64,000 nt of DNA from Leptolyngbya boryana PCC 6306 (GCF_000353285.1 NZ_KB731324.1:3366577-3430576), one strand, 5' to 3'; shown: positions 35,782-45,447, numbered from the stretch's first letter. The notes: generated by a model from the sequence alone, not told the origin. Program-made: numbers and translations.

Positions 35782-37206
35782 CTAGCGATGCCAAATTACT
35801 TCGCCCCCTGGTTTATCGATCAAAGTAATGCCTTGAACTTGCAGATCGTTGCGAATGCGATCGGCTTCGGCAAAATCTTTTGCTTTTTTCGCATCTTTCC
35901 GTTGCTGGATCAGGGTTTCAATCTCACTGTCTGATAACCCGCCCGAACTTTCTGCTTCTGGCTCTGCCTCTAAACCTAAAACTTTCGCCAGTTCGACTAA
36001 GGTTTTCCATTGAACTTGCAAAATATCGGGTGCAGTGTCAGTTTTGCCTTCATGCACTAGAATATTGCCTTGCCGCTGGAGTTCTTTTGCAACTGGGAAT
36101 AGCGCCGCTAACGCCCCGGATGTGTTGAAATCGTCATCCATCGCGGCTTGGAATTCTTGCACGGTTTGAGAAGTTCGATCGATTTCCCCTTCCAAAGCCG
36201 AATTCAGCTTAAACCCAAACAGCAAGCCATCTTTTAATGTCTCCCAACCATTTTGAGCCGCTGACAAGGCTTCGTTTGTGAAATCGATCGGTTTTCGGTA
36301 GCTCGCTTGTAGCACAAAGAACCGGATCACCATCGGATCGATGCCTTTCTTATCGAGCAAATCGCGAATGGTTGTGAAATTGCCGAGCGACTTGGACATT
36401 TTCTCACCATCGACATTCACCATGCCATTATGGAGCCAATAGTTCGCGAGCGATTTACCCGTTGCCGCCTCTGATTGGGCAATCTCATTCTCGTGATGCG
36501 GAAATACTAGATCCGCACCCCCGACATGAATATCGATTGTTTCCCCTAAAAACTCCCGCACCATTGCCGAGCATTCAATATGCCATCCAGGGCGACCTTT
36601 CCCCCAAGGCGAATCCCATGCAGGTTCACCGGGCTTCGCGCCTTTCCATAAAGCGAAATCAAACGGATAGCGCTTTTTCGGTTCCTCATCATCGACCCGC
36701 CCGCTTGCACCTGCTTGCATGTCTTCTAATTTACGTCCTGAGAGCTTGCCATACTCTCGATCGTGCTGAACTGCGTAATAGACATCGCCCCCGGCAGCGT
36801 AAGCAAATTCTTTTTGCTCTAATTCGTAAATTAAGCGTTTGATGCCGTCGATCGTATTCGTTGCCCGCGGATAAGCATCAGCATCCAGAATATTCAACCG
36901 CCGCATATCCTCGAAATAGAGTTGAATATTGCGTTCTGCAACCGCTTCCATCGTGGAGCCTTCTTCGCGGGCGCGATTGAGGATTTTGTCATCAATATCG
37001 GTAAAATTTTGCACATAGCGTACCTTGTAGCCGCGCCAGGTCAAATATCGCCGAACCGTGTCCCACGCAATATACGATCGAGCATGTCCTAAATGGCAAA
37101 AATCGTACACTGTCACTCCGCAGCAATACATCTTCACGTGACCCGATTCGATTGGCTCAAACGGTTCCTTGCGGCGGGTTAGAGTGTTGTAAACGACTAA
37201 AGCCAT
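35782..37206 (-). CDS. cysS: Cysteinyl-tRNA synthetase
   Basis: A class I synthetase that charges tRNA-Cys, 474 residues. The HIGH-type motif is HLGH (38-41) and the KMSKS motif is present at 269-273. Zinc ligands are visible: a Cys in [11 protein letters not shown], Cys in GWHIECSAM and His in FPHHENE. The C-terminal anticodon-binding region ends GGEVIWHR. I chose the ATG at 37206 (MALVVYNTL); an upstream TTG would add four residues. It is transcribed divergently from the COG0523 GTPase gene. Confidence 0.96.
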   Translation of the reverse strand: MALVVYNTLTRRKEPFEPIESGHVKMYCCGVTVYDFCHLGHARSYIAWDTVRRYLTWRGYKVRYVQNFTDIDDKILNRAREEGSTMEAVAERNIQLYFEDMRRLNILDADAYPRATNTIDGIKRLIYELEQKEFAYAAGGDVYYAVQHDREYGKLSGRKLEDMQAGASGRVDDEEPKKRYPFDFALWKGAKPGEPAWDSPWGKGRPGWHIECSAMVREFLGETIDIHVGGADLVFPHHENEIAQSEAATGKSLANYWLHNGMVNVDGEKMSKSLGNFTTIRDLLDKKGIDPMVIRFFVLQASYRKPIDFTNEALSAAQNGWETLKDGLLFGFKLNSALEGEIDRTSQTVQEFQAAMDDDFNTSGALAALFPVAKELQRQGNILVHEGKTDTAPDILQVQWKTLVELAKVLGLEAEPEAESSGGLSDSEIETLIQQRKDAKKAKDFAEADRIRNDLQVQGITLIDKPGGEVIWHR

Positions 37207-37297
37207 GAAATTTTTCAAGTGAATAACGAACGATATCCCATCCTAATCGATTCTTATCAGCAATAATGAGGGAAAAGATATTTGATGCGATCGTGCT

Positions 37298-38425
37298 ATG
37301 CAATCAGTCAGCACTCAGTCCGAACCTAAAATGGACGCGCCCAAAACTGGGCTTCCGGTTACGATTATCACAGGCTTCTTGGGAAGTGGTAAAACCACTC
37401 TGCTGAATCATATTCTGACCAATCAACAAGGTCTGAAAACAGCAGTCTTGGTGAATGAATTTGGTGAAATTGGGATTGATAACGAACTCATCATCCAGAC
37501 TGACGAAGACAAGAATATGGTGGAACTCAGCAATGGATGTATTTGCTGCACCATCAATAATGATCTGGTGGATGCGGTCTACAAAGTTCTAGAACGTCAG
37601 GATCAAATTGATTATTTAGTAGTCGAAACAACAGGACTCGCTGATCCGTTGCCTGTCGCATTAACATTTCTTGGCACAGAACTGCGGGATCTGACTCGAT
37701 TAGATTCGATCATTACCGTTGTCGATTCTGAAAACTTCAGCTTAGATCTGTTCAATAGCGAAGCGGCGTATAGCCAGATTGCTTACGGCGATATTATTTT
37801 GTTGAACAAAACGGATCTCGTCGATGAAGCGACCGTCGATGCGCTAGAAGTTCGGATTCGAGATATCAAAGAAGGCGCACGGATTCTCCGAACGGTGAAG
37901 GGAGAGATTCCGTTGGGTGCTTTGCTCAGCGTCGGCTTGTTTGAATCCGATCAATTTTTTGACCCTCATGCAGAACATCAGCATGAAGGGCACGACCATC
38001 ACGATCATGATGATCATGCGCATGATCATTCCAACTGCGATCACGATCATGGACATTGCAACCATGACCACGATCATGACCATCACCACCACTCTCATCA
38101 CTTAGAGAACGATGGGTTTACCTCAGTTTCATTTGAGAGCGATAAGCCGTTTAGTATCAAGAAATTCCAGCATTTCTTAGATAACCAACTGCCGACCAAT
38201 GTCTTCCGGGCGAAAGGCATTCTCTGGTTTGATGAAAGTCCGAAACGGCACATCTTTCACCTCAGCGGCAAGCGGTTTTCACTCGATGATGATGAGTGGA
38301 AAGGCAAGCCGAAAAATCAGTTAGTGCTGATTGGTCAAAACCTAGATCACGAAGCGCTGCGATCGCAAGTCGAAGCTTGTCTAGGCGTATCTTCAGAAAA
38401 TCGCGGCAAAGGTTTCGGTCGTTAA
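37298..38425 (+). CDS. COG0523 G3E-family GTPase (CobW-like metallochaperone) with His-rich loop
   Basis: A 375-residue GTPase. The P-loop is GFLGSGKT (26-33), the metal-binding motif CICC is at 81-84, and the base-recognition NKTD is at 170-173. Between the GTPase and the CobW_C domain lies a His/Asp-rich loop (224-268) with 22 histidines, usual for zinc-handling members such as the ZNG1/YeiR/ZigA type. These proteins deliver metal, mostly zinc, to client enzymes under limitation, which is more likely here than a cobalamin role because no cobalamin genes are adjacent. A gene for a thioredoxin-like ferredoxin follows. Confidence 0.88.
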   Translation: MQSVSTQSEPKMDAPKTGLPVTIITGFLGSGKTTLLNHILTNQQGLKTAVLVNEFGEIGIDNELIIQTDEDKNMVELSNGCICCTINNDLVDAVYKVLERQDQIDYLVVETTGLADPLPVALTFLGTELRDLTRLDSIITVVDSENFSLDLFNSEAAYSQIAYGDIILLNKTDLVDEATVDALEVRIRDIKEGARILRTVKGEIPLGALLSVGLFESDQFFDPHAEHQHEGHDHHDHDDHAHDHSNCDHDHGHCNHDHDHDHHHHSHHLENDGFTSVSFESDKPFSIKKFQHFLDNQLPTNVFRAKGILWFDESPKRHIFHLSGKRFSLDDDEWKGKPKNQLVLIGQNLDHEALRSQVEACLGVSSENRGKGFGR

Positions 38426-38487
38426 GGGCAATCTAGGGCATAACGGACAAAGTAAAAATTGTCGCTCCTTTGTTCCTGAAATTGCCC

Positions 38488-38781
38488 ATGTCTTCCAAAC
38501 AGGTATTCGTCTGCCAGTATCAAAGCTGTCTTGCTCAAGGGTCAGCCGAGGTACTGGCAGCTTTCTTAGAAAGTTCTGATGCTGAAGTATCGATCGTTGC
38601 ATCAGGTTGCCAAGGACAATGTAATCTAGGTCCAACAGTGCGAATCCTGCCTGATGAAATTTGGTATTGTCGAGTGAAGCCGCAAGATGTGGAGACGATC
38701 GTTCACTCTCATTTACAGGAGGATCATCCTGTCGATCGCTTACTGCATCCCCGGTTTCACCCGTCTTATTCCACTCCGTAG
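38488..38781 (+). CDS. Thioredoxin-like [2Fe-2S] ferredoxin domain protein
   Basis: A 97-residue protein. Four cysteines sit in the patterns [13 protein letters not shown] (C-x4-C) and [12 protein letters not shown] (C-x3-C), as in thioredoxin-like ferredoxins that bind one [2Fe-2S] cluster. It likely acts as a small soluble electron carrier or redox sensor. I chose ATG 38488 (MSSKQVFVC); an upstream TTG at 38470 would add six residues without support. It is followed 17 bases later by dtd on the same strand, and preceded by the COG0523 gene. Confidence 0.8.
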   Translation: MSSKQVFVCQYQSCLAQGSAEVLAAFLESSDAEVSIVASGCQGQCNLGPTVRILPDEIWYCRVKPQDVETIVHSHLQEDHPVDRLLHPRFHPSYSTP

Positions 38782-38798
38782 TTCTATCTCCCCACCCT

Positions 38799-39239
38799 AT
38801 GCGCGTCATTCTCCAACGAGTTACTTCCTCCCAAGTATTAGTCGCTGGAGAAGTGATCGGAAAAATCGATCGAGGCGTCAATCTTCTCGTCGGAATCGCT
38901 GAAACCGATACAGAAGCAGAGCTTGATTGGATGGCGCGTAAATGTTTAGATCTCAGAGTCTTTCCTGATGGAGAGCAGGGACGATTCGATCGTTCAATTC
39001 AGGAAATTAACGGCGAAATTTTGGTGATTAGTCAGTTCACACTGTATGGAGATTGCCGAAAAGGACGACGACCATCGTTTGATCAAGCCGCTGCTCCCAA
39101 TCGAGCCGAGCAGATGTATGAGAGATTCGTTGAGAAGTTGCGTGAAAGCGGATTGAAGGTCGAAACTGGGAAATTTGGAGCGATGATGCAAGTTTCGATC
39201 GAGAATGATGGGCCTGTCACATTAATTCTAGAGAAATGA
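38799..39239 (+). CDS. dtd: D-aminoacyl-tRNA deacylase
   Basis: DTD removes D-amino acids (and glycine from tRNA-Ala) mis-attached to tRNA. The 146-residue product has the family length. Signatures are [18 protein letters not shown] at the start, the catalytic SQFTLYGD motif and the NDGPVT motif near the C-terminus. I chose the ATG at 38799; an upstream frame extension would overlap the ferredoxin gene. It is probably co-transcribed with that gene. Confidence 0.95.
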   Translation: MRVILQRVTSSQVLVAGEVIGKIDRGVNLLVGIAETDTEAELDWMARKCLDLRVFPDGEQGRFDRSIQEINGEILVISQFTLYGDCRKGRRPSFDQAAAPNRAEQMYERFVEKLRESGLKVETGKFGAMMQVSIENDGPVTLILEK

Positions 39240-39288
39240 AGCGGCAGTTTGATTGCTCTTTCACGACGCGCACTCAAATCAGATCATC

Positions 39289-40077
39289 TCAGTAGCCCGT
39301 TGCGGCTAAATCACGTTGATAGCTGAACTCCACTCGCTTAACTTGCGATTGCCAGGTTCCATCTGAGTGAAGTTCAATGAGTCGAAACCCTGGATCTTCT
39401 TTTCCCAAAGCAAACTCGTCACTTTCGCGCGCAAACTGAATGCAAGTTGAAGGTGTCCCTAGATAAGTCACGGCTTTGCGTTGATGCTGAAATTCTTGGT
39501 GAATATGTCCAAATACGACAAGCTTGACTTGGGGATACCGATCGAGCACTTTCAATAGCTCTGCTGAGTTCTGCAACGTACTCGTATCTAACCAAGTCGA
39601 ATTCACTGTAAAGGGCGGGTGATGGAGCGAGACTAGCGTCGGAGCATCGAGATTTTCGGCGAGTTGGTGATCAAGCCATTGCAAACTTTCCTTCGAGAGC
39701 CGACCGTGAACACAACCTGGATCTTGAGAATTGAGAAGAATGAATTGCCAATTGCTACAGCGAAACGATTTCTCTGCATGGAACTGAGTCAGCGATCGCT
39801 GCATCACCTCAATGTCGTCATGATTGCCAGGCAGCCAATAAGTGGGAATCTCAAGGGGAGCAAATAAGTGCTGCACATGTGCATATGAATCTGCCGAGCC
39901 ATCTTGAGATAAATCGCCCGTCAGCAGTAACAGATCAGGTCGCGGGCGCAATTGACGCAGTTGAGTGATCAGGGCGTTCAGCGATCGCAACGTTGGCATT
40001 CCTAGAAGACACCGATCTGATTCGGCAAATAAATGCAGATCGGTCACCTGAACAATTCTGAGAGGAGGCGAGATCAT
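39289..40077 (-). CDS. cpdA: CpdA-like metallophosphoesterase (probable cAMP phosphodiesterase)
   Basis: A 262-residue calcineurin-like phosphoesterase. Metal-binding motifs in order are VTDLHLF (D-x-H), LLTGDLSQDGS (G-D), LPGNHDD (G-N-H-D/E), VSLHHPPF (H) and FGHIHQEF (G-H-x-H). The combination and length match class III cyclic-nucleotide phosphodiesterases (CpdA). It would lower cAMP. I chose the ATG at 40077; a GTG at 40083 is possible. A perfect CRP-type site lies about 100 bases upstream, which suggests feedback control by a cAMP receptor protein; other substrates remain possible. Confidence 0.8.
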   Translation of the reverse strand: MISPPLRIVQVTDLHLFAESDRCLLGMPTLRSLNALITQLRQLRPRPDLLLLTGDLSQDGSADSYAHVQHLFAPLEIPTYWLPGNHDDIEVMQRSLTQFHAEKSFRCSNWQFILLNSQDPGCVHGRLSKESLQWLDHQLAENLDAPTLVSLHHPPFTVNSTWLDTSTLQNSAELLKVLDRYPQVKLVVFGHIHQEFQHQRKAVTYLGTPSTCIQFARESDEFALGKEDPGFRLIELHSDGTWQSQVKRVEFSYQRDLAATGY

Positions 40078-40178
40078 ATGCACAGAAAATAGAAAGCAAA
40101 AGGCGATAGCGCAGAAACTATCCTCTCTAGCTTACCGGGTGTCTTTTCAACGCTTTGCGATCTTATCCGCGCTTCTGC

Positions 40179-40194
40179 TGTGATCTTGATCACA
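40179..40194. promoter_or_regulatory. CRP-type binding site between cpdA and the polysaccharide locus
   Basis: TGTGATCTTGATCACA is an exact TGTGA-N6-TCACA with 7-base symmetric arms. This is the consensus of the cAMP receptor protein and of its cyanobacterial counterpart SYCRP1. A TATAAA at 40234-40239 puts the site centre about 60 bases upstream of the expected start point for the plus-strand gene, close to the class I activator position. Confidence 0.65.
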
Positions 40195-40511
40195 CTACTA
40201 TGGAAGTTTTGCTGATCCGCAGCATTAAAAAAATATAAATTTCATCAAATCTTGCGGACTTTGTTCGACTTGCCAGTAAGGATAGATGGAGGAATGTCGA
40301 ATCGACGAGTTCGGCATTCAATAGAGTGAGTAGGGTTAGGTTTCTCGGTTGTTTCTGAATGTTGCCTCATAGTCAAGAGGCACTAAACGGCTTTTTCGCT
40401 CGTATTTTTTACTCCGGATCGGTAACCCGTCCTGTTTTATGATGTGTTCCCTATGCAAACGAGATTGTTTGAGGGCGCAAGGCACGATCGCATATTTTTT
40501 CTCCTAGCACT
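40195..40511 (+). promoter_or_regulatory. Leader of the plus-strand polysaccharide block
   Basis: About 315 bases without a gene. A likely -10 element TATAAA is at 40234-40239 with a poor -35, as expected for an activator-dependent promoter. The rest is a long, possibly untranslated leader in which I see no known RNA fold. Confidence 0.4.
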
Positions 40512-41600
40512 ATGAAAGTTATTGCATACTTTTTGTTCGGAGACGATCGCCTGTACGAGGTCGAGCTTGCCTTTAGCGTTTTATCTGCTCTCCGATTTCT
40601 CAAAGAACAACCGGAAGAAATCAAGTTCTGTATTGTTTCTGACTCTGCGGAAAGCTTGCTCCAGCATGGCGACATTGGAATTGACCTTCCCATTGAGCGC
40701 TTAACGTTCTCATCGCAAGAATTAGCAGCATGGACCAACAATGGAATGTACCTCTATCGGGCTAAGCCTTTCGCCTTGAAAAAGGTGCTAGAGCACTATC
40801 AAGCTCCTGCTGCTTTGATTGATACTGATACTTACTTTATTGATCATCCCCGGAAACTCTTCGAGCGAATTGCTCCAGGATGTTCTGTGATGCATGTTCG
40901 TGAAGCAGCGATTGGAGAAAGCGAACTGTGGCAGCCGATTGTTAACCAGATAGGCTCAGGAATAAATATCGGGGGGATCCAAATTTCTGCGCGATCGTCG
41001 ATGATTAATTCTGGTGTGATTGGGATTGATCCGCAGGATCAATTGCTGATCGAATCTGCGGTGAAAGTATTGGATCACCTCTACCAGTTCGCTCCGCTCA
41101 CTACTGTTGAGCAATTCTCGATTGGCGCTGTTTTAGAGCAAACAACACAGCTATCGTTCAGTGATGATTTAATTGAGCATTACTGGGGAACTCAGAAAGA
41201 TTTTATTCGAGTTCAACTGCTGAAAGCATTGAAAGAAAACACGATAGCAAACGTCAATCGGATCTTAGAGAGAAGACCTGTTTTTCCATCTATTTATCCG
41301 CGAATTCGGTTCCGCGATCGCATTGTTACAACTTGGGGATTTTTGCAGCACCGAAATCATCATTATCGTCGCGCCCAATTGGCGTATCGCACTGCATTAT
41401 TTTATGCAGACCGAGATCCAGATTATGCCAATGCGTGGGCTTATACTGCCTTGCAGTCTTTGAGGTATTCTCAACAGCGCGATCGCCAAAAAAATGCTCG
41501 TGCTTTTCGCTTCTTGAATAAAGATGAAATCGAGCAGGTAAGCTGGATTGAACCCTCGACGAGACGCGGCTGGATGCGGTTCTGGCAGCAATCAGGATAG
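40512..41600 (+). CDS. Putative glycosyltransferase-like protein of the polysaccharide locus
   Basis: A 362-residue soluble protein. It has a GT-A-like N-terminal half: MKVIAYFLFGDDRLYEVELA, then IDTDTYFID (DxD motif, about residues 97-105) and MINSGVIGI. The C-terminal third is helical and resembles a degenerate TPR (YRRAQLAYRTALFYADRDPDYANAWAYTALQS). I do not recognise a named family; the DxD suggests a nucleotide-sugar-dependent transferase. It is the first gene after the CRP-type site and is separated from the next gene by 360 bases. Confidence 0.6.
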   Translation: MKVIAYFLFGDDRLYEVELAFSVLSALRFLKEQPEEIKFCIVSDSAESLLQHGDIGIDLPIERLTFSSQELAAWTNNGMYLYRAKPFALKKVLEHYQAPAALIDTDTYFIDHPRKLFERIAPGCSVMHVREAAIGESELWQPIVNQIGSGINIGGIQISARSSMINSGVIGIDPQDQLLIESAVKVLDHLYQFAPLTTVEQFSIGAVLEQTTQLSFSDDLIEHYWGTQKDFIRVQLLKALKENTIANVNRILERRPVFPSIYPRIRFRDRIVTTWGFLQHRNHHYRRAQLAYRTALFYADRDPDYANAWAYTALQSLRYSQQRDRQKNARAFRFLNKDEIEQVSWIEPSTRRGWMRFWQQSG

Positions 41601-41962
41601 CACTATAAGATGAGACATATTGATTTGCCATTTAGCATTGTATGATATGCTCGTGATTAAAGTAGCGATATTATGGCAATATTGCGGTTTCGGTAGTTTC
41701 TTCTGAGTCGTTAGAGCATTCTGTTTCTGCTGGATTTAGCATTTCAGCTCGTGTTTCAAAAAACCGCCACTGTATTATCTTGGCATTGTCAATCAGATTT
41801 CAATTTGCGATCAAATCTGTGACCAAATTCGTGCTCGAATTTGCGCTCAAATTATCACGCTTCTTTAATTGGTAAGCGGTTTGTCAAATCGCCAATTCTG
41901 CTGAATCGCCTTTGTAGGGCGGTGCGGTTTTACTCACTGTCGTTCATTTACCTACAAAATTT
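41601..41962 (+). other. Intergenic region upstream of the main glycosyltransferase operon
   Basis: About 360 bases without a gene. It contains a small hairpin (GCGATATT with AATATTGC at 41665-41685) and a degenerate 12-base tandem repeat at 41799-41857. It presumably holds the promoter of the downstream operon. Confidence 0.45.
41799..41857 (+). repeat. Five degenerate 12-base tandem units
   Basis: Successive units TCAATTTGCGA, TCAAATCTGTGA, CCAAATTCGTGC, TCGAATTTGCGC and TCAAATTATCAC share the frame T-C-A-A-A-T-T. They lie about 105 bases before the operon start. Confidence 0.6.
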
Positions 41963-43135
41963 ATGAGAATTGCAGTCATTGGAGCGAAAGGGCTTCCTGC
42001 CCAGCAGGGCGGTATCGAACACCATTGCCAAGAGCTATACCCTCGCATTGTTGAGCAAGGGCATCAGGTGGATTTGTATGCGCGATCGTCTTATACCGGA
42101 TCGCTGTTTCGCGACACGGTGAATGGAGTCCGGGTGATTTCGATCCCCAGTCTTAATTTACGCGGATTGGATGCCCTGAGTTGCTCATTTCTCGGCACAC
42201 TTTCGACGATCGCAGGCTTTCAAGAACAGCCTTACGACATCATTCATTTTCATGCATTGGGTCCTTCTTTATTTAGTGGATTACCTCGGTTGAATACAAA
42301 ATCGCGTGTGATTGTGACCTGTCATGGACTCGATTGGGCAAGAGCAAAGTGGGGCAGAACCTCGCGTTGGATTTTGCGCCAAGGCGAGCGGAATGCCTTG
42401 AAATTTGCAGATGACATGATTGCGGTGTCGGAAGATCTACAAGACTACTTTCAGACGACTTACAGCAGAGACACACACTATATTCCCAATGCGCCTGCCA
42501 GTTATGCAGCTTCTGATCCCGCCTTTCAATTTGTTCAGTCGTGGGGATTACAGCCACAAAAGTACTTTGTGTTCTTGGGTCGATTAGTTCCTGAAAAGCG
42601 TCCTGATTTATTGCTCGAAGCTTTTGCTACCTTGAAGCAGACTGATTGGAAGTTGGCGATCGTCGGCGGAGACAGTGATAGCCAAGGCTATGCTGAAATG
42701 CTGAAACAGCAGTATGCCTCAAATGAGATTGTCTTTACCGGAGAACTCGTCGGAGCCAAACTGGCTGAAGTCGTCCGAGGGGCAGGATTGCTCGTGCTGC
42801 CATCGGATGTCGAAGGTATGCCGTTAGTTTTACTAGAAGCGATGAATGAGAATGTGCCTGTGCTCGCGAGCAATATTGAGGTGCATCAGAAGCTTTTAGC
42901 CAATGGGCGAGGATTGTTATTTGAGGCAGGTGAGGTTGCAGCCTGTCAGCAACGATTGCAATGGGCGATCGAGCATTCAAAAGCGCTTGCTCTGATGGCA
43001 GAGGCGGCTCGGCAGCATGTCCAGGCGGTTTACAACTGGGATGAGATTGTGCAGCAGACTCTAGCGGTGTACGATCGCGCTTTGATGCTGAGTTCGTCGC
43101 AGGGGGAGCAAGAACGCCAAATGAGTCAAGTTTAG
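41963..43135 (+). CDS. Glycosyltransferase family 4
   Basis: A 390-residue GT-B retaining glycosyltransferase. The N-terminus MRIAVIGAKGLPAQQGGIEH is typical of the group with DUF1972-like N-domains (rhamnosyl or similar transferases). The donor-binding part has VFLGRLVPEKRPDLLLEAF and the E-x7-E motif EGMPLVLLEAM. It is cytoplasmic and would add one sugar to a lipid-linked repeat unit. It starts the tightly packed plus-strand operon and is followed by the flippase gene after 21 bases. Confidence 0.88.
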   Translation: MRIAVIGAKGLPAQQGGIEHHCQELYPRIVEQGHQVDLYARSSYTGSLFRDTVNGVRVISIPSLNLRGLDALSCSFLGTLSTIAGFQEQPYDIIHFHALGPSLFSGLPRLNTKSRVIVTCHGLDWARAKWGRTSRWILRQGERNALKFADDMIAVSEDLQDYFQTTYSRDTHYIPNAPASYAASDPAFQFVQSWGLQPQKYFVFLGRLVPEKRPDLLLEAFATLKQTDWKLAIVGGDSDSQGYAEMLKQQYASNEIVFTGELVGAKLAEVVRGAGLLVLPSDVEGMPLVLLEAMNENVPVLASNIEVHQKLLANGRGLLFEAGEVAACQQRLQWAIEHSKALALMAEAARQHVQAVYNWDEIVQQTLAVYDRALMLSSSQGEQERQMSQV

Positions 43136-43156
43136 ACCCTTTATTGAGTGCAAGGT

Positions 43157-44542
43157 ATGAGTTTACGGCAGAAAGTACTACAGGGCGGAATTTTTCTAGC
43201 ACTGCGTGAAGGGTTCGGCATCATTCTCAGTCTGGGTAGCATTGTGCTCTTAACGCGGATGATCGGGCCGCAACAATACGGGCTTTATGCTGCTGTATTT
43301 GGCATCTTTACTTATCTGTTTAGCTTGGGTCAGTTTGGGGTGCTAGTTTATCTCGTCCGCATGGAAGAAGACCAGCGACAAGCTTATCATCAAGCGTTTA
43401 TGCTGCTGCTCTTGATCGGGGTGGTTCTAACTGGAGGACTGTGGCTCGGTGGCTTTTTCTGGCTCGATCGCTGGGTAAATTTGCCTGGATTTGAAGCGGT
43501 GGCGAAAGTGATGCTGTCTGCGCTGCCGCTCACCTTGATCAATCAAGTTCCTCTGGCAAGGTTAGAGCGACAATTAGATTACCGTACGATCGCGATGATC
43601 GAACTGGCAAATCAGTTTACTTATAATCTGATCGCCTTACCGCTTGCGTTTTCGGGATTTGGGGTTTGGGCAATGGTGCTTGGATGGTTAGGACAGCAGA
43701 TTCAGGATTCGATTCTGTTGTTTAGTCGGTCTCGGTATCGGCCCCACTTGACTTGGCAGCCGAAGGTCGTGAAAGAAATTGTGCATTTTAGCTTAGGGTT
43801 TTCGGCTGCGAACTGGGCGTTTCAGTTACGTGCCTTGGTGAATCCTCTGCTGATTGCGCGATTTGCAGGAGCGGAGGCAGTTGCTTATGTGGCGCTGGCA
43901 GTTCGCATGGTGGATGTATTGAGCTTTGTGAGAACTTCGACCTATCGGATTTCGATTTCGGCACTGGCTCAGATGCAGGGTCAGCTAGGACGATTACAGA
44001 GAGCACTGTCGGATGGGATGAATTTACAGGTTCTTGCTCTCGGTCCCTTACTTGCATTGGCAAGTTGGTTTGGTCCGATTTTAATCCCGCATATTTTTGG
44101 TGCAAAATGGGTGCCTGTGATGTCGGTATTTCCGTTGATTGCGTTTAGTGCCCTATGGAGTGCATTATTCAATCTCCATTCTTCCGTCCTGTATGTCCTG
44201 CATCGCAATTGGCAAGTGGCATTATTTCACATTCTGCATATTGTCTTGTTTATAGGTGGAGCTTGGCTGTTGGTGCCTCGGTTGGGATTGATGGGGTATG
44301 GTTGGGCTGAGGTAGCAACGCTCTTGGGATATGGCTTGATTCATCTCTATGTCACGCAAGCGATCGGGGAGCCTGATTACCGTATGGCGTTTCTCTGGGC
44401 AAGCGCATTCGGCTTGTCGCTGTTTTGCTATCAGATTGGCTGGTGGGCGATTATCCCATTGCTGTTTGTCGGAGTGTGGTCTGAGACACGGCAGACGGTC
44501 GGGCAATATATTCGCCAGGTTCGGGAGGCAAATGCGAAATGA
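43157..44542 (+). CDS. Oligosaccharide flippase (Wzx-type, MOP superfamily)
   Basis: A 461-residue integral membrane protein with about 12-14 hydrophobic helices. The N-terminal RQKVLQGGIFLALREGFGII and LLTRMIGPQQYGLYAAVFG are classic for the polysaccharide transporter branch of the MOP superfamily. It is expected to flip undecaprenyl-linked repeat units to the periplasmic side. The ATG at 43157 (MSLRQKV) follows AAGG; a GTG at 43148 is an alternative. Its stop overlaps the next gene by four bases (ATGA). Confidence 0.9.
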   Translation: MSLRQKVLQGGIFLALREGFGIILSLGSIVLLTRMIGPQQYGLYAAVFGIFTYLFSLGQFGVLVYLVRMEEDQRQAYHQAFMLLLLIGVVLTGGLWLGGFFWLDRWVNLPGFEAVAKVMLSALPLTLINQVPLARLERQLDYRTIAMIELANQFTYNLIALPLAFSGFGVWAMVLGWLGQQIQDSILLFSRSRYRPHLTWQPKVVKEIVHFSLGFSAANWAFQLRALVNPLLIARFAGAEAVAYVALAVRMVDVLSFVRTSTYRISISALAQMQGQLGRLQRALSDGMNLQVLALGPLLALASWFGPILIPHIFGAKWVPVMSVFPLIAFSALWSALFNLHSSVLYVLHRNWQVALFHILHIVLFIGGAWLLVPRLGLMGYGWAEVATLLGYGLIHLYVTQAIGEPDYRMAFLWASAFGLSLFCYQIGWWAIIPLLFVGVWSETRQTVGQYIRQVREANAK

Positions 44543-45447
44543 TTCGACCTAAGGTCAGTATTGCAATTAACAATTACAACTACGATCGCTATTTAGCTCA
44601 AGCCATCGAAAGTGCCTTAGATCAGACTTATGCCAATGTCGAAGTGATTGTCGTCGATGACGGTTCAACGGATCGCTCAAGACAGGTGATTGAATGCTAT
44701 CGCGATCGCATCATTCCCGTCTATAAAGCCAATGGGGGTCAAGCTTCTGCATTCAATGCTGGATTTGCTGCAAGCACTGGAGAGATTGTTTGCTTTTTAG
44801 ATGCTGATGATATGTTTTTGCCTGAGAAAGCAGCCGCGATCGTAGATGCGATTTCTGATCCCACTGTGATGCAATGGTGCTTTCATCCCTTACAACTTGC
44901 CAATGCCCAAATGCAGCCGATGGAGCCAATTCTGCAACTGGGTGAAACTTATCCAGTTGACGTTCGACAAGATGTTACAAAAGGGAAATTGAAAGGCAAG
45001 TTGCCTTTTGCGATTCCTGCGACCTCAGGGCTGTGCTTTACGCGATCGCTGCTCTCAAAAATTTTACCGATGCCCGAAGCCGAGTCCATTCTGCTCAATG
45101 ATAGCTTTCTGCAATTTGCAGCGTTAGGAATTGCTCCGGGAATTGCCCTCGATCATCCTCTTGCTCTGCAGCGCGTTCATGGCAGTAATGCTTATACCGC
45201 AAATTCAGCTTCAGAGCGCATCAATGCTCCGATTCGGATTTTAACGGCTGCGGCATTACGCGATCGATTCCCCTCGACGAAGCAGTTTGCTAACTGTTGG
45301 TTTGCCGATGGATTAGGGCTGTATTGGAAGTTGGGAGGAGTGGATGCTGCCATTCAACCTTGGGTCGATCGCTATCGATCTGAACTTTCCCCCACTGAAG
45401 CCTGTGTGATTTGGATGCGTGCTACTTATCGACGATTGAAACCATGA
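44539..45447 (+). CDS. Glycosyltransferase family 2
   Basis: A 302-residue GT-A inverting glycosyltransferase. It starts MIRPKVSIAINNYNYDRYL, has VIVVDDGSTDRS and the metal-binding FLDADDMFLPEKA (DxD). It probably builds the repeat unit. It overlaps the flippase gene by ATGA at its start and the ligase gene by ATGA at its end, so all three are translated together. Confidence 0.9.
   Translation: MIRPKVSIAINNYNYDRYLAQAIESALDQTYANVEVIVVDDGSTDRSRQVIECYRDRIIPVYKANGGQASAFNAGFAASTGEIVCFLDADDMFLPEKAAAIVDAISDPTVMQWCFHPLQLANAQMQPMEPILQLGETYPVDVRQDVTKGKLKGKLPFAIPATSGLCFTRSLLSKILPMPEAESILLNDSFLQFAALGIAPGIALDHPLALQRVHGSNAYTANSASERINAPIRILTAAALRDRFPSTKQFANCWFADGLGLYWKLGGVDAAIQPWVDRYRSELSPTEACVIWMRATYRRLKP

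Noticed and set aside
37243-37259. Zur box before the COG0523 GTPase gene
   Set aside because: Only the right half TTATCA matches; the left half is too different.
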